Below the pieces are notes generated by a model. The model was not told the origin of the DNA. It did no database searches and worked only from the letters and a program-made list of their open reading frames with translations. 64,000 nucleotides of DNA from positions 204,176 through 268,175 of the forward strand of contig NZ_LMFI01000016.1 of NCBI RefSeq assembly GCF_001426745.1, read 5' to 3'. Positions 51,490 to 59,732 of this stretch are shown here, one piece after another. The stretch's first letter is position 1. The number at the start of each line of letters is the position of its first letter. Source of the stretch: Nocardioides sp. Root140 (lineage in GTDB: Bacteria; Actinomycetota; Actinomycetes; Propionibacteriales; Nocardioidaceae). The position numbers and the translations under genes were made by a program.

Positions 51490-53580
51490 TCAGCGTCGGC
51501 CCAGCGCCTTGAGGAGGTACGGCGCGAGCTGCGGAGCCAGCGTGTGGGAGTACGTGTTGGTCAGGTGGTGCCCGTCGGCATAGACGACCACCCCGCCGAT
51601 CGCACCCCAGCAGGTGGTCTCGTCGCACAGCGAGTCGGTCAGGTCCGCGATCGAGACGCCGCGGTCGGCGAGCTGCCGGGCGGCCGCGATGCTGGGGTCC
51701 CCCGACTCCCACACGTCCCGCGGACCCGAGCACGCCGCGGGATCGTCGTCGTGGAGGGCCAGGCAGTCGGGAATGTCGTCGATACCGTCCTGGATCGGGA
51801 TGGGGGTGTCGCGGATGACGACCACCGGCACACCGGTCGAGGTGAGCACGCCCAGGGTCTTGCGGAAACCGGCCGTGTACTTCGGGGCGCTCTCCTCGAC
51901 GGAGGTCTCGTCGAGGGCGGGCCGGCCGGTGCGGTTCGTGAAGACCACGAGGTCGGGCTTGTCCTGGGCGACGGACTCGGAGACCTCCCTGGTCCAGTCG
52001 ATGCAGCCGGCCGTCGAGCCCTCCGTGTCGAAGTACTGCGGCAGGTCCGCCGCGGTGCACATGCTCGCGAGGTAGGTCGTGATCCTCCAGTGGCGACGCT
52101 CCGCGATCGACTGCAGTGCGGGCAGCCACTGGCCCGCGTGGGAGTTGCCGACCAGGACGACGTCGACGGTGCCGTCGGGATCACCGAACGTGCACTCGAC
52201 CACCTTGAACCTGGAGGAGCCGGCGAAGCAGCTGCGGCCGTCGGGGCGCTTGTCGTAGGCGTCCGACCAGTCCTCGCTGGCCAGGAGGGGCGACGGGACC
52301 AGGTCGGTGTTGTCGTTGGGCGGGCACGACCTCGCCGGGTCGAGGGCACCCGCGCCGGCGCACGGGTCGCTGCCGTCGAGGATTGCCTCGAGCGCCGTAC
52401 GGTCCTCGCGCTGCTGCGCGTTGACCGTCGCCACGAGCGAGGTGGCCAGCGCCACGACGACAGCCATCCCGACCCCACCGGACACCAGGCTCGGCACCAC
52501 CCGACGGGACCAGGTGGGCGTGCGGAAGCGGTCCTCGATGTGCACCTTGGTGAGCCCGGCGAGCACCAACGTGGCGACCAGGATCAGGAGCGTGTCGAGC
52601 GGCCCTCGTTCGGGCGACCCGGCCACCTTGCTCAGTGCGATGGGAGCGATGACGATCAGCGGCCAGTGCCAGAGGTAGACCGCGTAGGAGACGTCGCCGA
52701 GCCACTGCACCCCCGGCACGTCGTACACCCGCATCCGGGAGTGGGCGGCGATGACCAGGGCCGAGCCGACCACCGGCAGGGCCGCGTGCCAGCCGGGGAA
52801 GGGTGTGCGGTCGGTGTAGAGGAACGCGGTGACGAGGATGAGGCACCAGCCGGCCACGGCGACGGCGTTGGCCCCCCGCGGGCGCTGCTCCGCCCACCGT
52901 CGGGCCGTCGGGGCGGCGAGGGCGAGCAGTCCACCGGCACCCAGCTCCCACAGCCGGGTCCAGGTGACGAAGTACGCCGCGGCCGGCTCGGAGGCGGTGA
53001 GGTGGACCGACCAGACCAGTGAGGCCACCACGACCGCGCCCAGGCCCAGCCAGTAGCCGCGCAGCCGGTGGGCGACCGGCACGAGCACGGTGAGCGCGAG
53101 GAGCAGGACGGGCCAGCCCAGGTAGAACTGCTCCTCGACGCCGAGCGACCAGAAGTGCTGGACCGGCGAGGGCTCGTTCTCCGCGGCCAGGTAGTCGACC
53201 ACGTCGGCCGCCAGCTGCCAGTTCGCGTAGTAGAGCGCCGCGGCGCGCGTGTGGACGGCGGTGGTCTCCCACTGGGTCTCGGGCAGGAAGAGCCAGGCCG
53301 CGCCCAGGGTCGCCGCGAGCACGGTCAGGGAGGCAGGCAGCAGCCGACGGGCCCGGCGGGCCCAGAACGCGAGCAGGTCGCGGCCTCCCCGGGGCGGTTT
53401 CTCGACCAGGTGCAGGGTGATCAGGAACCCGGAGATCACGAAGAACGTGTCGACGCCGATGAAGCCACCGGTCAGCCGGCTCGGGAACAGGTGATAGACC
53501 ACGACCAGGCCGACCGCGAGCGCGCGGAGGGCCTGGATGTCGGCGCGCGCCTCGCGTCGCTTCGTCGCATGGTCAGTCAT
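51490..53580 (-). CDS. Membrane acyltransferase/SGNH protein, paralogue of 4588-6726
   Basis: 696 aa from ATG 53580. Acyltransferase-3 part with ~10 membrane helices (DIQALRALAVGLVVVYHLFP, GVDTFFVISGFLITLHL, FWSLGVEEQFYLGWPVLLL). C-terminal SGNH domain: VLVGNSHAGQWLPAL and YADGHHLTNTYS. It probably O-acylates a surface glycan, here perhaps the nonulosonic acid glycan. Weak Shine-Dalgarno. Confidence 0.9.
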   Translation of the reverse strand: MTDHATKRREARADIQALRALAVGLVVVYHLFPSRLTGGFIGVDTFFVISGFLITLHLVEKPPRGGRDLLAFWARRARRLLPASLTVLAATLGAAWLFLPETQWETTAVHTRAAALYYANWQLAADVVDYLAAENEPSPVQHFWSLGVEEQFYLGWPVLLLALTVLVPVAHRLRGYWLGLGAVVVASLVWSVHLTASEPAAAYFVTWTRLWELGAGGLLALAAPTARRWAEQRPRGANAVAVAGWCLILVTAFLYTDRTPFPGWHAALPVVGSALVIAAHSRMRVYDVPGVQWLGDVSYAVYLWHWPLIVIAPIALSKVAGSPERGPLDTLLILVATLVLAGLTKVHIEDRFRTPTWSRRVVPSLVSGGVGMAVVVALATSLVATVNAQQREDRTALEAILDGSDPCAGAGALDPARSCPPNDNTDLVPSPLLASEDWSDAYDKRPDGRSCFAGSSRFKVVECTFGDPDGTVDVVLVGNSHAGQWLPALQSIAERRHWRITTYLASMCTAADLPQYFDTEGSTAGCIDWTREVSESVAQDKPDLVVFTNRTGRPALDETSVEESAPKYTAGFRKTLGVLTSTGVPVVVIRDTPIPIQDGIDDIPDCLALHDDDPAACSGPRDVWESGDPSIAAARQLADRGVSIADLTDSLCDETTCWGAIGGVVVYADGHHLTNTYSHTLAPQLAPYLLKALGRR

Positions 53581-53681
53581 CGCGCGCCATTGTTCACCAT
53601 GGCCCGCGAGCCCGGGGGCCAGTGGGCCACCACCGGCTAGCATGTCCGCGTGATTCCCACCCCCGCCGCTTCGAGCCCGCG

Positions 53682-54104
53682 ATGAGCGCCCACAGGCAGC
53701 AACGGCTGGCAATCCTGGCGATCGCCGCGCTCGCCGTCGTGGTCGTCTCCGCCGTGGCCGTCGAGGCCCTGGGCGACCTGGCCGTGGGTGCACTCCTCGG
53801 GATCCTCGTGGTTCTCGGGATCCTCGGCCTGCTCCAGCAGATGCGCTACGCCCGCCAGTCCGCGGCCCGGTTGGCCGCCACGGAACGGGCAGTCGCCTCC
53901 GCGGACCGCCGCGTCATCAAGGTCTCGAAGAGCGTCACCGCCCTGTCGAAGGACACCACCGCCCAGTCCAGGGCGGTCACCGCGCTGTCCCGCAACGTCA
54001 CCACGTGGTCGAAGGACACCAGGAAGGCGGAGATCGAGACCGGGATCGCGGCCCTCAACCGGTACGTCGCCCTGGGCACCGACGACTCCGTCGACCGGAC
54101 CTGA
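53682..54104 (+). CDS. Small membrane protein with C-terminal coiled coil
   Basis: 140 aa from ATG 53682. Two adjacent hydrophobic segments (LAILAIAALAVVVVSAVAVEAL and AVGALLGILVVLGILGLLQQ). A repeated polar helix follows (SKSVTALSKDTTAQ, SRAVTALSRNVTTWSKDT), which recurs every 14 residues. Function unknown. It lies 10 nt before the polysialyltransferase-like gene and may be a membrane partner of it. Confidence 0.7.
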   Translation: MSAHRQQRLAILAIAALAVVVVSAVAVEALGDLAVGALLGILVVLGILGLLQQMRYARQSAARLAATERAVASADRRVIKVSKSVTALSKDTTAQSRAVTALSRNVTTWSKDTRKAEIETGIAALNRYVALGTDDSVDRT

Positions 54105-54114
54105 GGCCCGCTGC

Positions 54115-55122
54115 GTGACGCCTTCCATCCTGGCCGTGATCGGTTCGCCGTACCAGGCCCTCGGGCTGTTCGAGTACGTCCGCGAGCACGGCATCACCAA
54201 GGGCACCGTCTTCCTGCCCATGCAGGAGGAGGACCCGTCGATGCTGCGGCCGACGATGAACGTGCTGATGCACCTGCGCGGCTTCACCTTCCACCTGCGC
54301 AAGTCGACCGGGTTCCGCAAGCCCGGACCGAGCACCGGACCCGTGGCCGAGGAGATGGTCGCGATCGCCCGCAACGAGCGCACGGTCGACACGGTGGTCA
54401 TCGGCGACTACCGCGACACCTCCGGGTGGCGGGTCGCGTCGCTGCTCGGGCGGACCGGCTCCGACGTCGTGGTGCTCGACGACGGCGCGTCGACACTGGC
54501 CATCGACCGGTCGCAGGGGGGCTTCGAACCCCTCGAGTGGACCGAGGCGGCCGAGCGCGACGGCTTCATGCCGCAGCCGGACGTCACGTTCTTCACCTCG
54601 ATGGCCGAGTCCCTGCGCTCCGCGCCCGGGGACACCGTGCTCGCCAACGAATGGACCTGGCTCAAGTCGCGCTACCGCGACCTGCGACGGTCCTCCTCGC
54701 TCGTCCTCGTCGTGGGCCAGGGCTTCGCCCGGGTCAGGCTGATGGACGCGCCGCTCGCCCTCGAGGTGGCGCGCGAGCTCATCGACACGGCCCGCGAGCT
54801 GCACCCCGGGTGCCGGCCGCTCTACGTGGCGCACCGTGGCGAGCCGGTCGACAAGCTGGCGGCGATCAGCGAGACCTGCGACGTGGTCCGCTTCGACGTC
54901 CCCCTCGAGCTGGTCCCGGTGGAGACCCGCCTGCTGCCGGCGGGCGTCGTGGGGCACTACTCGACGGCGCTGACCAGCCTGGCCGAGCTCGCGCCAGCCG
55001 ACCTTCCCGTGCACGCGAAGCGCCTGCGCACCGATCAGCTGCTGATCCGGCAGGACTACGTCGCCGAGGTGTACGCCAGGCTCGCGTCCGACTACGCGGG
55101 ACGCATCACGGTCATCGACTGA
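54115..55122 (+). CDS. Polysialyltransferase/GT52-like glycosyltransferase, probable nonulosonate transferase
   Basis: 335 aa from GTG 54115. N-terminus ILAVIGSPYQALGLFEYVRE (first Rossmann half), a middle VVVLDDGAST, and the C-terminal block VVGHYSTALTSLAEL. This is how sialyltransferase families bind CMP-sugar (HP/HYS-type motifs). Position next to the complete CMP-nonulosonate pathway makes CMP-legionaminic acid the likely donor. The acceptor is unknown. Confidence 0.75.
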   Translation: MTPSILAVIGSPYQALGLFEYVREHGITKGTVFLPMQEEDPSMLRPTMNVLMHLRGFTFHLRKSTGFRKPGPSTGPVAEEMVAIARNERTVDTVVIGDYRDTSGWRVASLLGRTGSDVVVLDDGASTLAIDRSQGGFEPLEWTEAAERDGFMPQPDVTFFTSMAESLRSAPGDTVLANEWTWLKSRYRDLRRSSSLVLVVGQGFARVRLMDAPLALEVARELIDTARELHPGCRPLYVAHRGEPVDKLAAISETCDVVRFDVPLELVPVETRLLPAGVVGHYSTALTSLAELAPADLPVHAKRLRTDQLLIRQDYVAEVYARLASDYAGRITVID

Positions 55123-55143
55123 TCGGTCACGCCGGGACCGACC

Positions 55144-56283
55144 TCAGCGGACCACGCGCAGGTCGATCATCAGCGCCAGCCGGACCGCCGGGTCACCGAC
55201 GTCGACGCCGCAGGCCTCGCGGGCCCGGCGCAGGCGGTTGCGGACGGTGTTCGGGTGCACGGTCAGCGCCTCGGCCGCCGTGCTGATCTCGCCGGTGTCG
55301 AGGAAGGCGCGGACCGCGTCGACCAGCCCGCCCTCATGCGTGCGGTCGTGCTCGGCGAGCCGGGTCAACGGGCTCGATCGCCTGTGCAGGTTGAGGAAAC
55401 CCTCGAGCCGGTCGACCAGCACGTCGGCGAACACGTCGTCCAGCGAGGCGACCACGCCGACCCGTCCGCGTCGTACGAGCGCGTCGGCAACCTGGTCCGC
55501 GACCACCCGTGACTCGGGAAGGTCGGCGACCTGGCCCACCGGCGTACCGATGCCGACCGCCAGCCGGTCGCGGGCCCCGAAGCGACGCAGGAAGTCGCCG
55601 AGGATGCGGGCCGCCGAGCCGGCCGGGAGGACACCGCGGATGCTGCGGTCCTGCGGTGCACTGAGCGCGCCGGGCGCGATGGCGGCCAGGTGCAGCGTCA
55701 AGGGTCCGGCGGCCTGGTGGAGCGCTTCGTCGTCGGCGCTCCGGATCGTCACCACCGCCCAGTCGCCGCGCATCGTGCGGTCGGCGGCCACGGCCTCGGC
55801 CTCCTCGCCCCCGCCGAGCAGCGTGTCGAGGAGCGCGACCCGCTCACGCCGGTTGCGGTCCGCCCGGGAGGCTTCGGCGCGCAGCCGGCCGGCCACGACG
55901 GGTGCGGCTGCGCGGAGGATCTCGGCCTGGGCCGCGGACGGCCCGCCGGGGATGGCCGCCCAGATCGAGCCGGCCAGCCGGCCCTCGTCGCGTACGGCGA
56001 TCACGGCGCGCGAGACCATGTGCTCCTCCGGGAGGTCGACGGTGATCACGTCGTCCGACGTCCGGAGCTTCTCGAAGACACCAGTGGCGGCGATCGCCTC
56101 GCGGTAGCGCACCGGCACCTGGCGGCCGAGGATCGTGCCGATCCGCGCCTCGTCGACGTCCTGGTTGCCGCCGGAGTAGGCGATCACGATGGTGTCGCGG
56201 TCCTCGATGGTGACGGGGGCACCGAGGAGTCCCGCGAGCGAGTTGGCGAGGTCGAACAGGTCGCCGTCGACGTCGAGGGTCAC
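55144..56283 (-). CDS. PucR-family transcriptional regulator
   Basis: About 379 aa; GTG 56283 has AAGGAG 5 nt upstream (GTG 56289 is also possible). N-terminal GAF-like sensory part, then a GGDEF-like degenerate region. The C-terminal PucR-type helix-turn-helix has the signature TAAEALTVHPNTVRNRLRRA. Members respond to small metabolites. It is convergent with the transferase gene and downstream of, and in the same direction as, the aldehyde dehydrogenase. Confidence 0.88.
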   Translation of the reverse strand: MTLDVDGDLFDLANSLAGLLGAPVTIEDRDTIVIAYSGGNQDVDEARIGTILGRQVPVRYREAIAATGVFEKLRTSDDVITVDLPEEHMVSRAVIAVRDEGRLAGSIWAAIPGGPSAAQAEILRAAAPVVAGRLRAEASRADRNRRERVALLDTLLGGGEEAEAVAADRTMRGDWAVVTIRSADDEALHQAAGPLTLHLAAIAPGALSAPQDRSIRGVLPAGSAARILGDFLRRFGARDRLAVGIGTPVGQVADLPESRVVADQVADALVRRGRVGVVASLDDVFADVLVDRLEGFLNLHRRSSPLTRLAEHDRTHEGGLVDAVRAFLDTGEISTAAEALTVHPNTVRNRLRRAREACGVDVGDPAVRLALMIDLRVVR

Positions 56284-56363
56284 GCACACTCCTTCTCCGG
56301 TGTCCCGCGAGCATACGGGCGCCCGCAGGACCCGGAGAAGGAGGCGTCGTCGCCGGCGGAGGG

Positions 56364-57842
56364 TCAGCCCTCGAGGTGGTCGGCGCTCGCGTAGATCGAC
56401 TTGTACTCGAGGTACGGGTTGATCGCCTCGGGCCCCATCTCGCGCCCGATCCCGGAGTCCTTCATGCCGCCGAACGGCGCACCGAGGTCGAGGTTGTAGT
56501 AGTTCAGCCCGATCGTGCCGGTGCGCACCTGGCGGGCGACGTCGAGGGCGCGCCCCTCGTCGGTGCTCCAGACCGAGCCGCCCAGGCCGTAGTTGGAGTC
56601 GTTGGCGATCCGCACCGCGTCGGCGTCGTCGTCGAACGGGATCACCGCCATCACCGGGCCGAAGACCTCCTCACGGGCGAGGCGGTCGTGGTTGTCGACG
56701 TCGGCGAAGACGGTGGGCTGCACGAACCAGCCGCGGTCCTGGTCCTGCGGGCGACCACCACCGGAGACCAGGCGCGCGTTGCTGTTCTTCGCCACGTCGA
56801 TGTAGCCGAGCACGCGCTCGAGGTGCTTCTCGCTGGCCATCGGGCCGATGGTGACCGACGGGTCCAGCGGGTTGCCGACGGTCTGCGAGTTCGTCCAGCC
56901 GGCCAGGGCGTCGACCACCTCGGCGTAGCGGGAACGCGGCGCGAGGATCCGCGACTGCGTCGTGCAGGTCTGGCTGTTGTTCATGAACGACGCCATCCCG
57001 ATGCCGCCGAGGAAGGTGTCGACGTCGCCGTCCTCGAGGAAGATCGCCGCCGACTTGCCTCCCAGCTCCAGGGTCATCCGGCGGATGAGTCGGCCGCACT
57101 CCGCGCCGATGATCCGACCGGTCTCGGTGGAGCCGGTGAAGGCGATCTTGTCGACCAGCGGGTGCGAGACCAGCGAGGCGCCGGCCTCCCGGTCGGCCAG
57201 CACGATGTTGAGCACGCCGGGCGGGAGCCCGGCCTCCTGGGCGGCGTCACCCATCACGTAGGAGTCGAGCGCCGTCTCGGGCGACGGCTTCAGCACGATC
57301 GTGCAACCGGCGGCCAGGGCGGGCGCGATCTTCATCATCGCCAGCACCTGCGGGTAGTTCCACGGCGCGATCGCGCCCACCACGCCGACCGGCTCGCGTC
57401 GCACGATCGTCGAGCCCGACGCGCTGGGCCGGACCTCCTCGAGGTCCATCGTCTTGATCTGCTCGGCATACATCTGCAGCAGGCCGGCCGGGGCAGCGCC
57501 GTTGAAGGCGGTCGACAGCCCGATCGGCATGCCGTTCTCGCGGCTGACCAGGGTCGAGGTCGCCTCGGCCCGCTTCGAGAGGGCGTCGGCGAACTTGTGC
57601 ATGTACGCCGCACGCTCGGCGGCCGTCGTACGACCCCAGGGGCCGTGGTCGAGCGCCTCCCGGGCGGCCTTGACCGCGCGGTCGATGTCGGCGTCCGTGC
57701 CGAGCGACGCCGTGCCGAGTGCCTCCCCGGTGGCGGCCTCCAGTGCGCGGTGGCTCTCGGAGCCGATCGGGTCGACCCACTCGCCGTTGATGAAGAAGCG
57801 GGTGCGGTCGAGATCGGTCTCGACGTCTGCGATGACGGTCAT
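56364..57842 (-). CDS. Aldehyde dehydrogenase (NAD-dependent family)
   Basis: 492 aa from ATG 57842 (GAGGAG). Catalytic Glu in LELGGKSA and Cys in NNSQTCTTQSR; NAD motif FTGSTETGR; APWNYPQ. It would oxidise the aldehyde made by the alcohol dehydrogenase at 59733. A TGTTCA-N5-TGGACA site lies about 65 nt upstream of the start. Confidence 0.93.
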   Translation of the reverse strand: MTVIADVETDLDRTRFFINGEWVDPIGSESHRALEAATGEALGTASLGTDADIDRAVKAAREALDHGPWGRTTAAERAAYMHKFADALSKRAEATSTLVSRENGMPIGLSTAFNGAAPAGLLQMYAEQIKTMDLEEVRPSASGSTIVRREPVGVVGAIAPWNYPQVLAMMKIAPALAAGCTIVLKPSPETALDSYVMGDAAQEAGLPPGVLNIVLADREAGASLVSHPLVDKIAFTGSTETGRIIGAECGRLIRRMTLELGGKSAAIFLEDGDVDTFLGGIGMASFMNNSQTCTTQSRILAPRSRYAEVVDALAGWTNSQTVGNPLDPSVTIGPMASEKHLERVLGYIDVAKNSNARLVSGGGRPQDQDRGWFVQPTVFADVDNHDRLAREEVFGPVMAVIPFDDDADAVRIANDSNYGLGGSVWSTDEGRALDVARQVRTGTIGLNYYNLDLGAPFGGMKDSGIGREMGPEAINPYLEYKSIYASADHLEG

Positions 57843-57906
57843 GGCACTCCTCGGGAGGGACAGGGGATGTCGGGCTCCCAGCCTGACCACGGATCGACAC
57901 GTCAGA

Positions 57907-57923
57907 TGTTCAGTCTCTGGACA
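57907..57923. promoter_or_regulatory. Inverted-repeat site upstream of the aldehyde dehydrogenase gene
   Basis: TGTTCA-GTCTC-TGGACA: 6-bp arms with one mismatch. It matches the site at 59658-59674 and fits TGTYCA-N5-TGRACA. Probable binding site of the regulator encoded between the two sites. Confidence 0.6.
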
Positions 57924-57942
57924 GGTGTCGGCGACCCAGGGT

Positions 57943-59589
57943 TCAGTACTGCTCGATGCGCAGCTGCCGGATCCTGGCGTAGAGCGTCGTCCGCGAGACG
58001 CCGAGCTCTCGCGCGGCCTGCACCTTGTTCCCGCCGGCCGCGCGCAGTGCGACGACGATGGCGTCGCGTTCGGCGCGGTCGAGGGCGGTGAGCTGCCGGG
58101 CGGGGGTGGTCAGGCGGTAGCCCTCGGGCAGGTCGGTCAGGGCGATCCCTCCGCACGACCGGCGCGAGACCGCGTGACCGATCACCGCCTTCAGCTCACG
58201 CAGGTTGCCGGGCCAGTCGTGCGCGGTCAGCGCGTGCAGGGCCCCGGGTGTCAGGTGCACCGAGTCGTTGGCGGCCACGTCACGAATCATCGAGGTGGCC
58301 AGGTCCGGGATCTCGTTGCGTCGTGACCCCAGCGGGGCCAGCTCCTCGCGCACGGTCGCGGTGCCGGCCAGGTTGACGGCCCGTCCGGTCAACGAGTCGA
58401 CAGGACCACTGGTCAGGATCACCTGCGGCCGGGGCCTCCGGTCGACCCCTTCGATCACGAGGTCGAGGAGCTCGTCGCTGAGCAGGTCGATCCCGTCGAC
58501 GACGACCGACCCCACGGTGCGCTTCATCGCACTCTCGAAGTCCCTCGCCCACGCGACCTCGCCCTCGAGGAGGGCGGTCGCTGCACGGAGCACCTTCGTC
58601 GGCAGGGCGGCGAGCGCGCGGGCCCGGGTCGACCGGCCGCTGCCGGGCGGGCCCGAGACCAGGGTCGGAGCCGAGGCCCGCGGATGGCCGGAGGACGAGA
58701 TGGCCGCCGGGGTCAGGTGCGGCCCGGTCGCGTGCTCGACCACCTTGAGCAGCACGCCGCGTCGGGCACCCGGCACCGGGGTGACCGTCACGTCCGCGGA
58801 GCGGCCCGTCTCGAGGGTGAGGCGCAGGGCGCTGCCACCCCGAGTCGGCGGATCTTCCGCGAGCACCCGCAGCAGCGCGATGTCGGAGGGACTGAGCAGG
58901 TCCGAGGCGGCCTGGTTGCTCATCACCACGTCCTCGCCGATGGCCAGGACTGCGCCACGGCAGTGCCCCGAGGCCTCCTGGAAGGCAGCCAGCAGGCTCT
59001 TCTCCGAGATGCGGCTGCCACCGAGGAGGCGTTGCTCTATGTCATGCACCGCGCGGGCGATGATCGGCGGGAGCAGTGGGCTGGCGGTCGCGACCAGGGC
59101 GGAGATGTCGAGGACGCCCTCGATCCGGCGGGTCAGCGGGTGCCGGATCGGGTGCCCGTAGCAGCTGAACCGTCGCAGGGTCTCCACGAAGTGCTCCGAC
59201 CCGTGGATCAGGACCGGGTGGCGGGTCTCGAAGACCGTGCCGAGGGCGTTGGTCCCGATGGTGTCCTCGAGCATGCTGGCACCCTCACGGATGTTGAGGG
59301 CGTCGAGGCTGTCCCGCGTGCGTGCGTCGTCGTCCCAGCGCCTCACGATGCGGCACTCGCGGTCTCCAAGGATCGTCGAGAAGCCAGTGCCGGTCAGGCT
59401 GGTCTCCAGCTGGTCGAGCACCGGGCCGGCGCCCACCAGGAGCGAGCTGTTGTGGTCGATGTCGCGCGGGACGAGGCGGACGAAGGGGCCGGTGTGCTCG
59501 ACCCCGGCCAGGCTGGCCCGGCGCCAGGAGGCGGCGATGTCCGGGCGGGCGCCGGGAACCTCGTCGTACGTCGTTGCGCTCTGCGACAT
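57943..59589 (-). CDS. AcoR/MimR-like GAF–degenerate AAA–Fis-type regulator
   Basis: 548 aa, ATG with GGAAGGG upstream. GAF-type sensor at ~60-200, PAS-like part to ~300, then a shrunken AAA+ region. The Walker A reads GPPGSGRSTRA, with Arg replacing Lys, and no GAFTGA loop is present. A Fis-type HTH closes the protein (NKVQAARELGVSRTTLYARIRQL). It therefore resembles sigma54 activators that no longer need sigma54, as in actinobacteria. It probably controls the flanking aldehyde and alcohol dehydrogenases. Confidence 0.88.
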   Translation of the reverse strand: MSQSATTYDEVPGARPDIAASWRRASLAGVEHTGPFVRLVPRDIDHNSSLLVGAGPVLDQLETSLTGTGFSTILGDRECRIVRRWDDDARTRDSLDALNIREGASMLEDTIGTNALGTVFETRHPVLIHGSEHFVETLRRFSCYGHPIRHPLTRRIEGVLDISALVATASPLLPPIIARAVHDIEQRLLGGSRISEKSLLAAFQEASGHCRGAVLAIGEDVVMSNQAASDLLSPSDIALLRVLAEDPPTRGGSALRLTLETGRSADVTVTPVPGARRGVLLKVVEHATGPHLTPAAISSSGHPRASAPTLVSGPPGSGRSTRARALAALPTKVLRAATALLEGEVAWARDFESAMKRTVGSVVVDGIDLLSDELLDLVIEGVDRRPRPQVILTSGPVDSLTGRAVNLAGTATVREELAPLGSRRNEIPDLATSMIRDVAANDSVHLTPGALHALTAHDWPGNLRELKAVIGHAVSRRSCGGIALTDLPEGYRLTTPARQLTALDRAERDAIVVALRAAGGNKVQAARELGVSRTTLYARIRQLRIEQY

Positions 59590-59612
59590 CGTGTCGTGCC
59601 CTTCCAGGATCT

Positions 59613-59626
59613 GTGACTTCCGTCAC
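59613..59626. promoter_or_regulatory. Small palindrome in the regulator–adh gap
   Basis: GTGAC-TTCC-GTCAC, 5-bp arms, about 25 nt upstream of the regulator start. It could be an autoregulatory operator. No consensus recognised. Confidence 0.3.
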
Positions 59627-59657
59627 GACATCATGCGCCGGTTGGAGAAGGGTTGGC

Positions 59658-59674
59658 TGTCCAGTTCTTGAACA
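59658..59674. promoter_or_regulatory. Inverted-repeat site upstream of the alcohol dehydrogenase gene
   Basis: TGTCCA-GTTCT-TGAACA, partner of 57907-57923; both fit TGTYCA-N5-TGRACA. It is about 60 nt before the adh start. Confidence 0.6.
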
Positions 59675-59732
59675 CCCGGCCGCGGCGACGGGTGCGACGG
59701 TGAGAGGACCACCCAGCCCCGAGGAGAACCCC

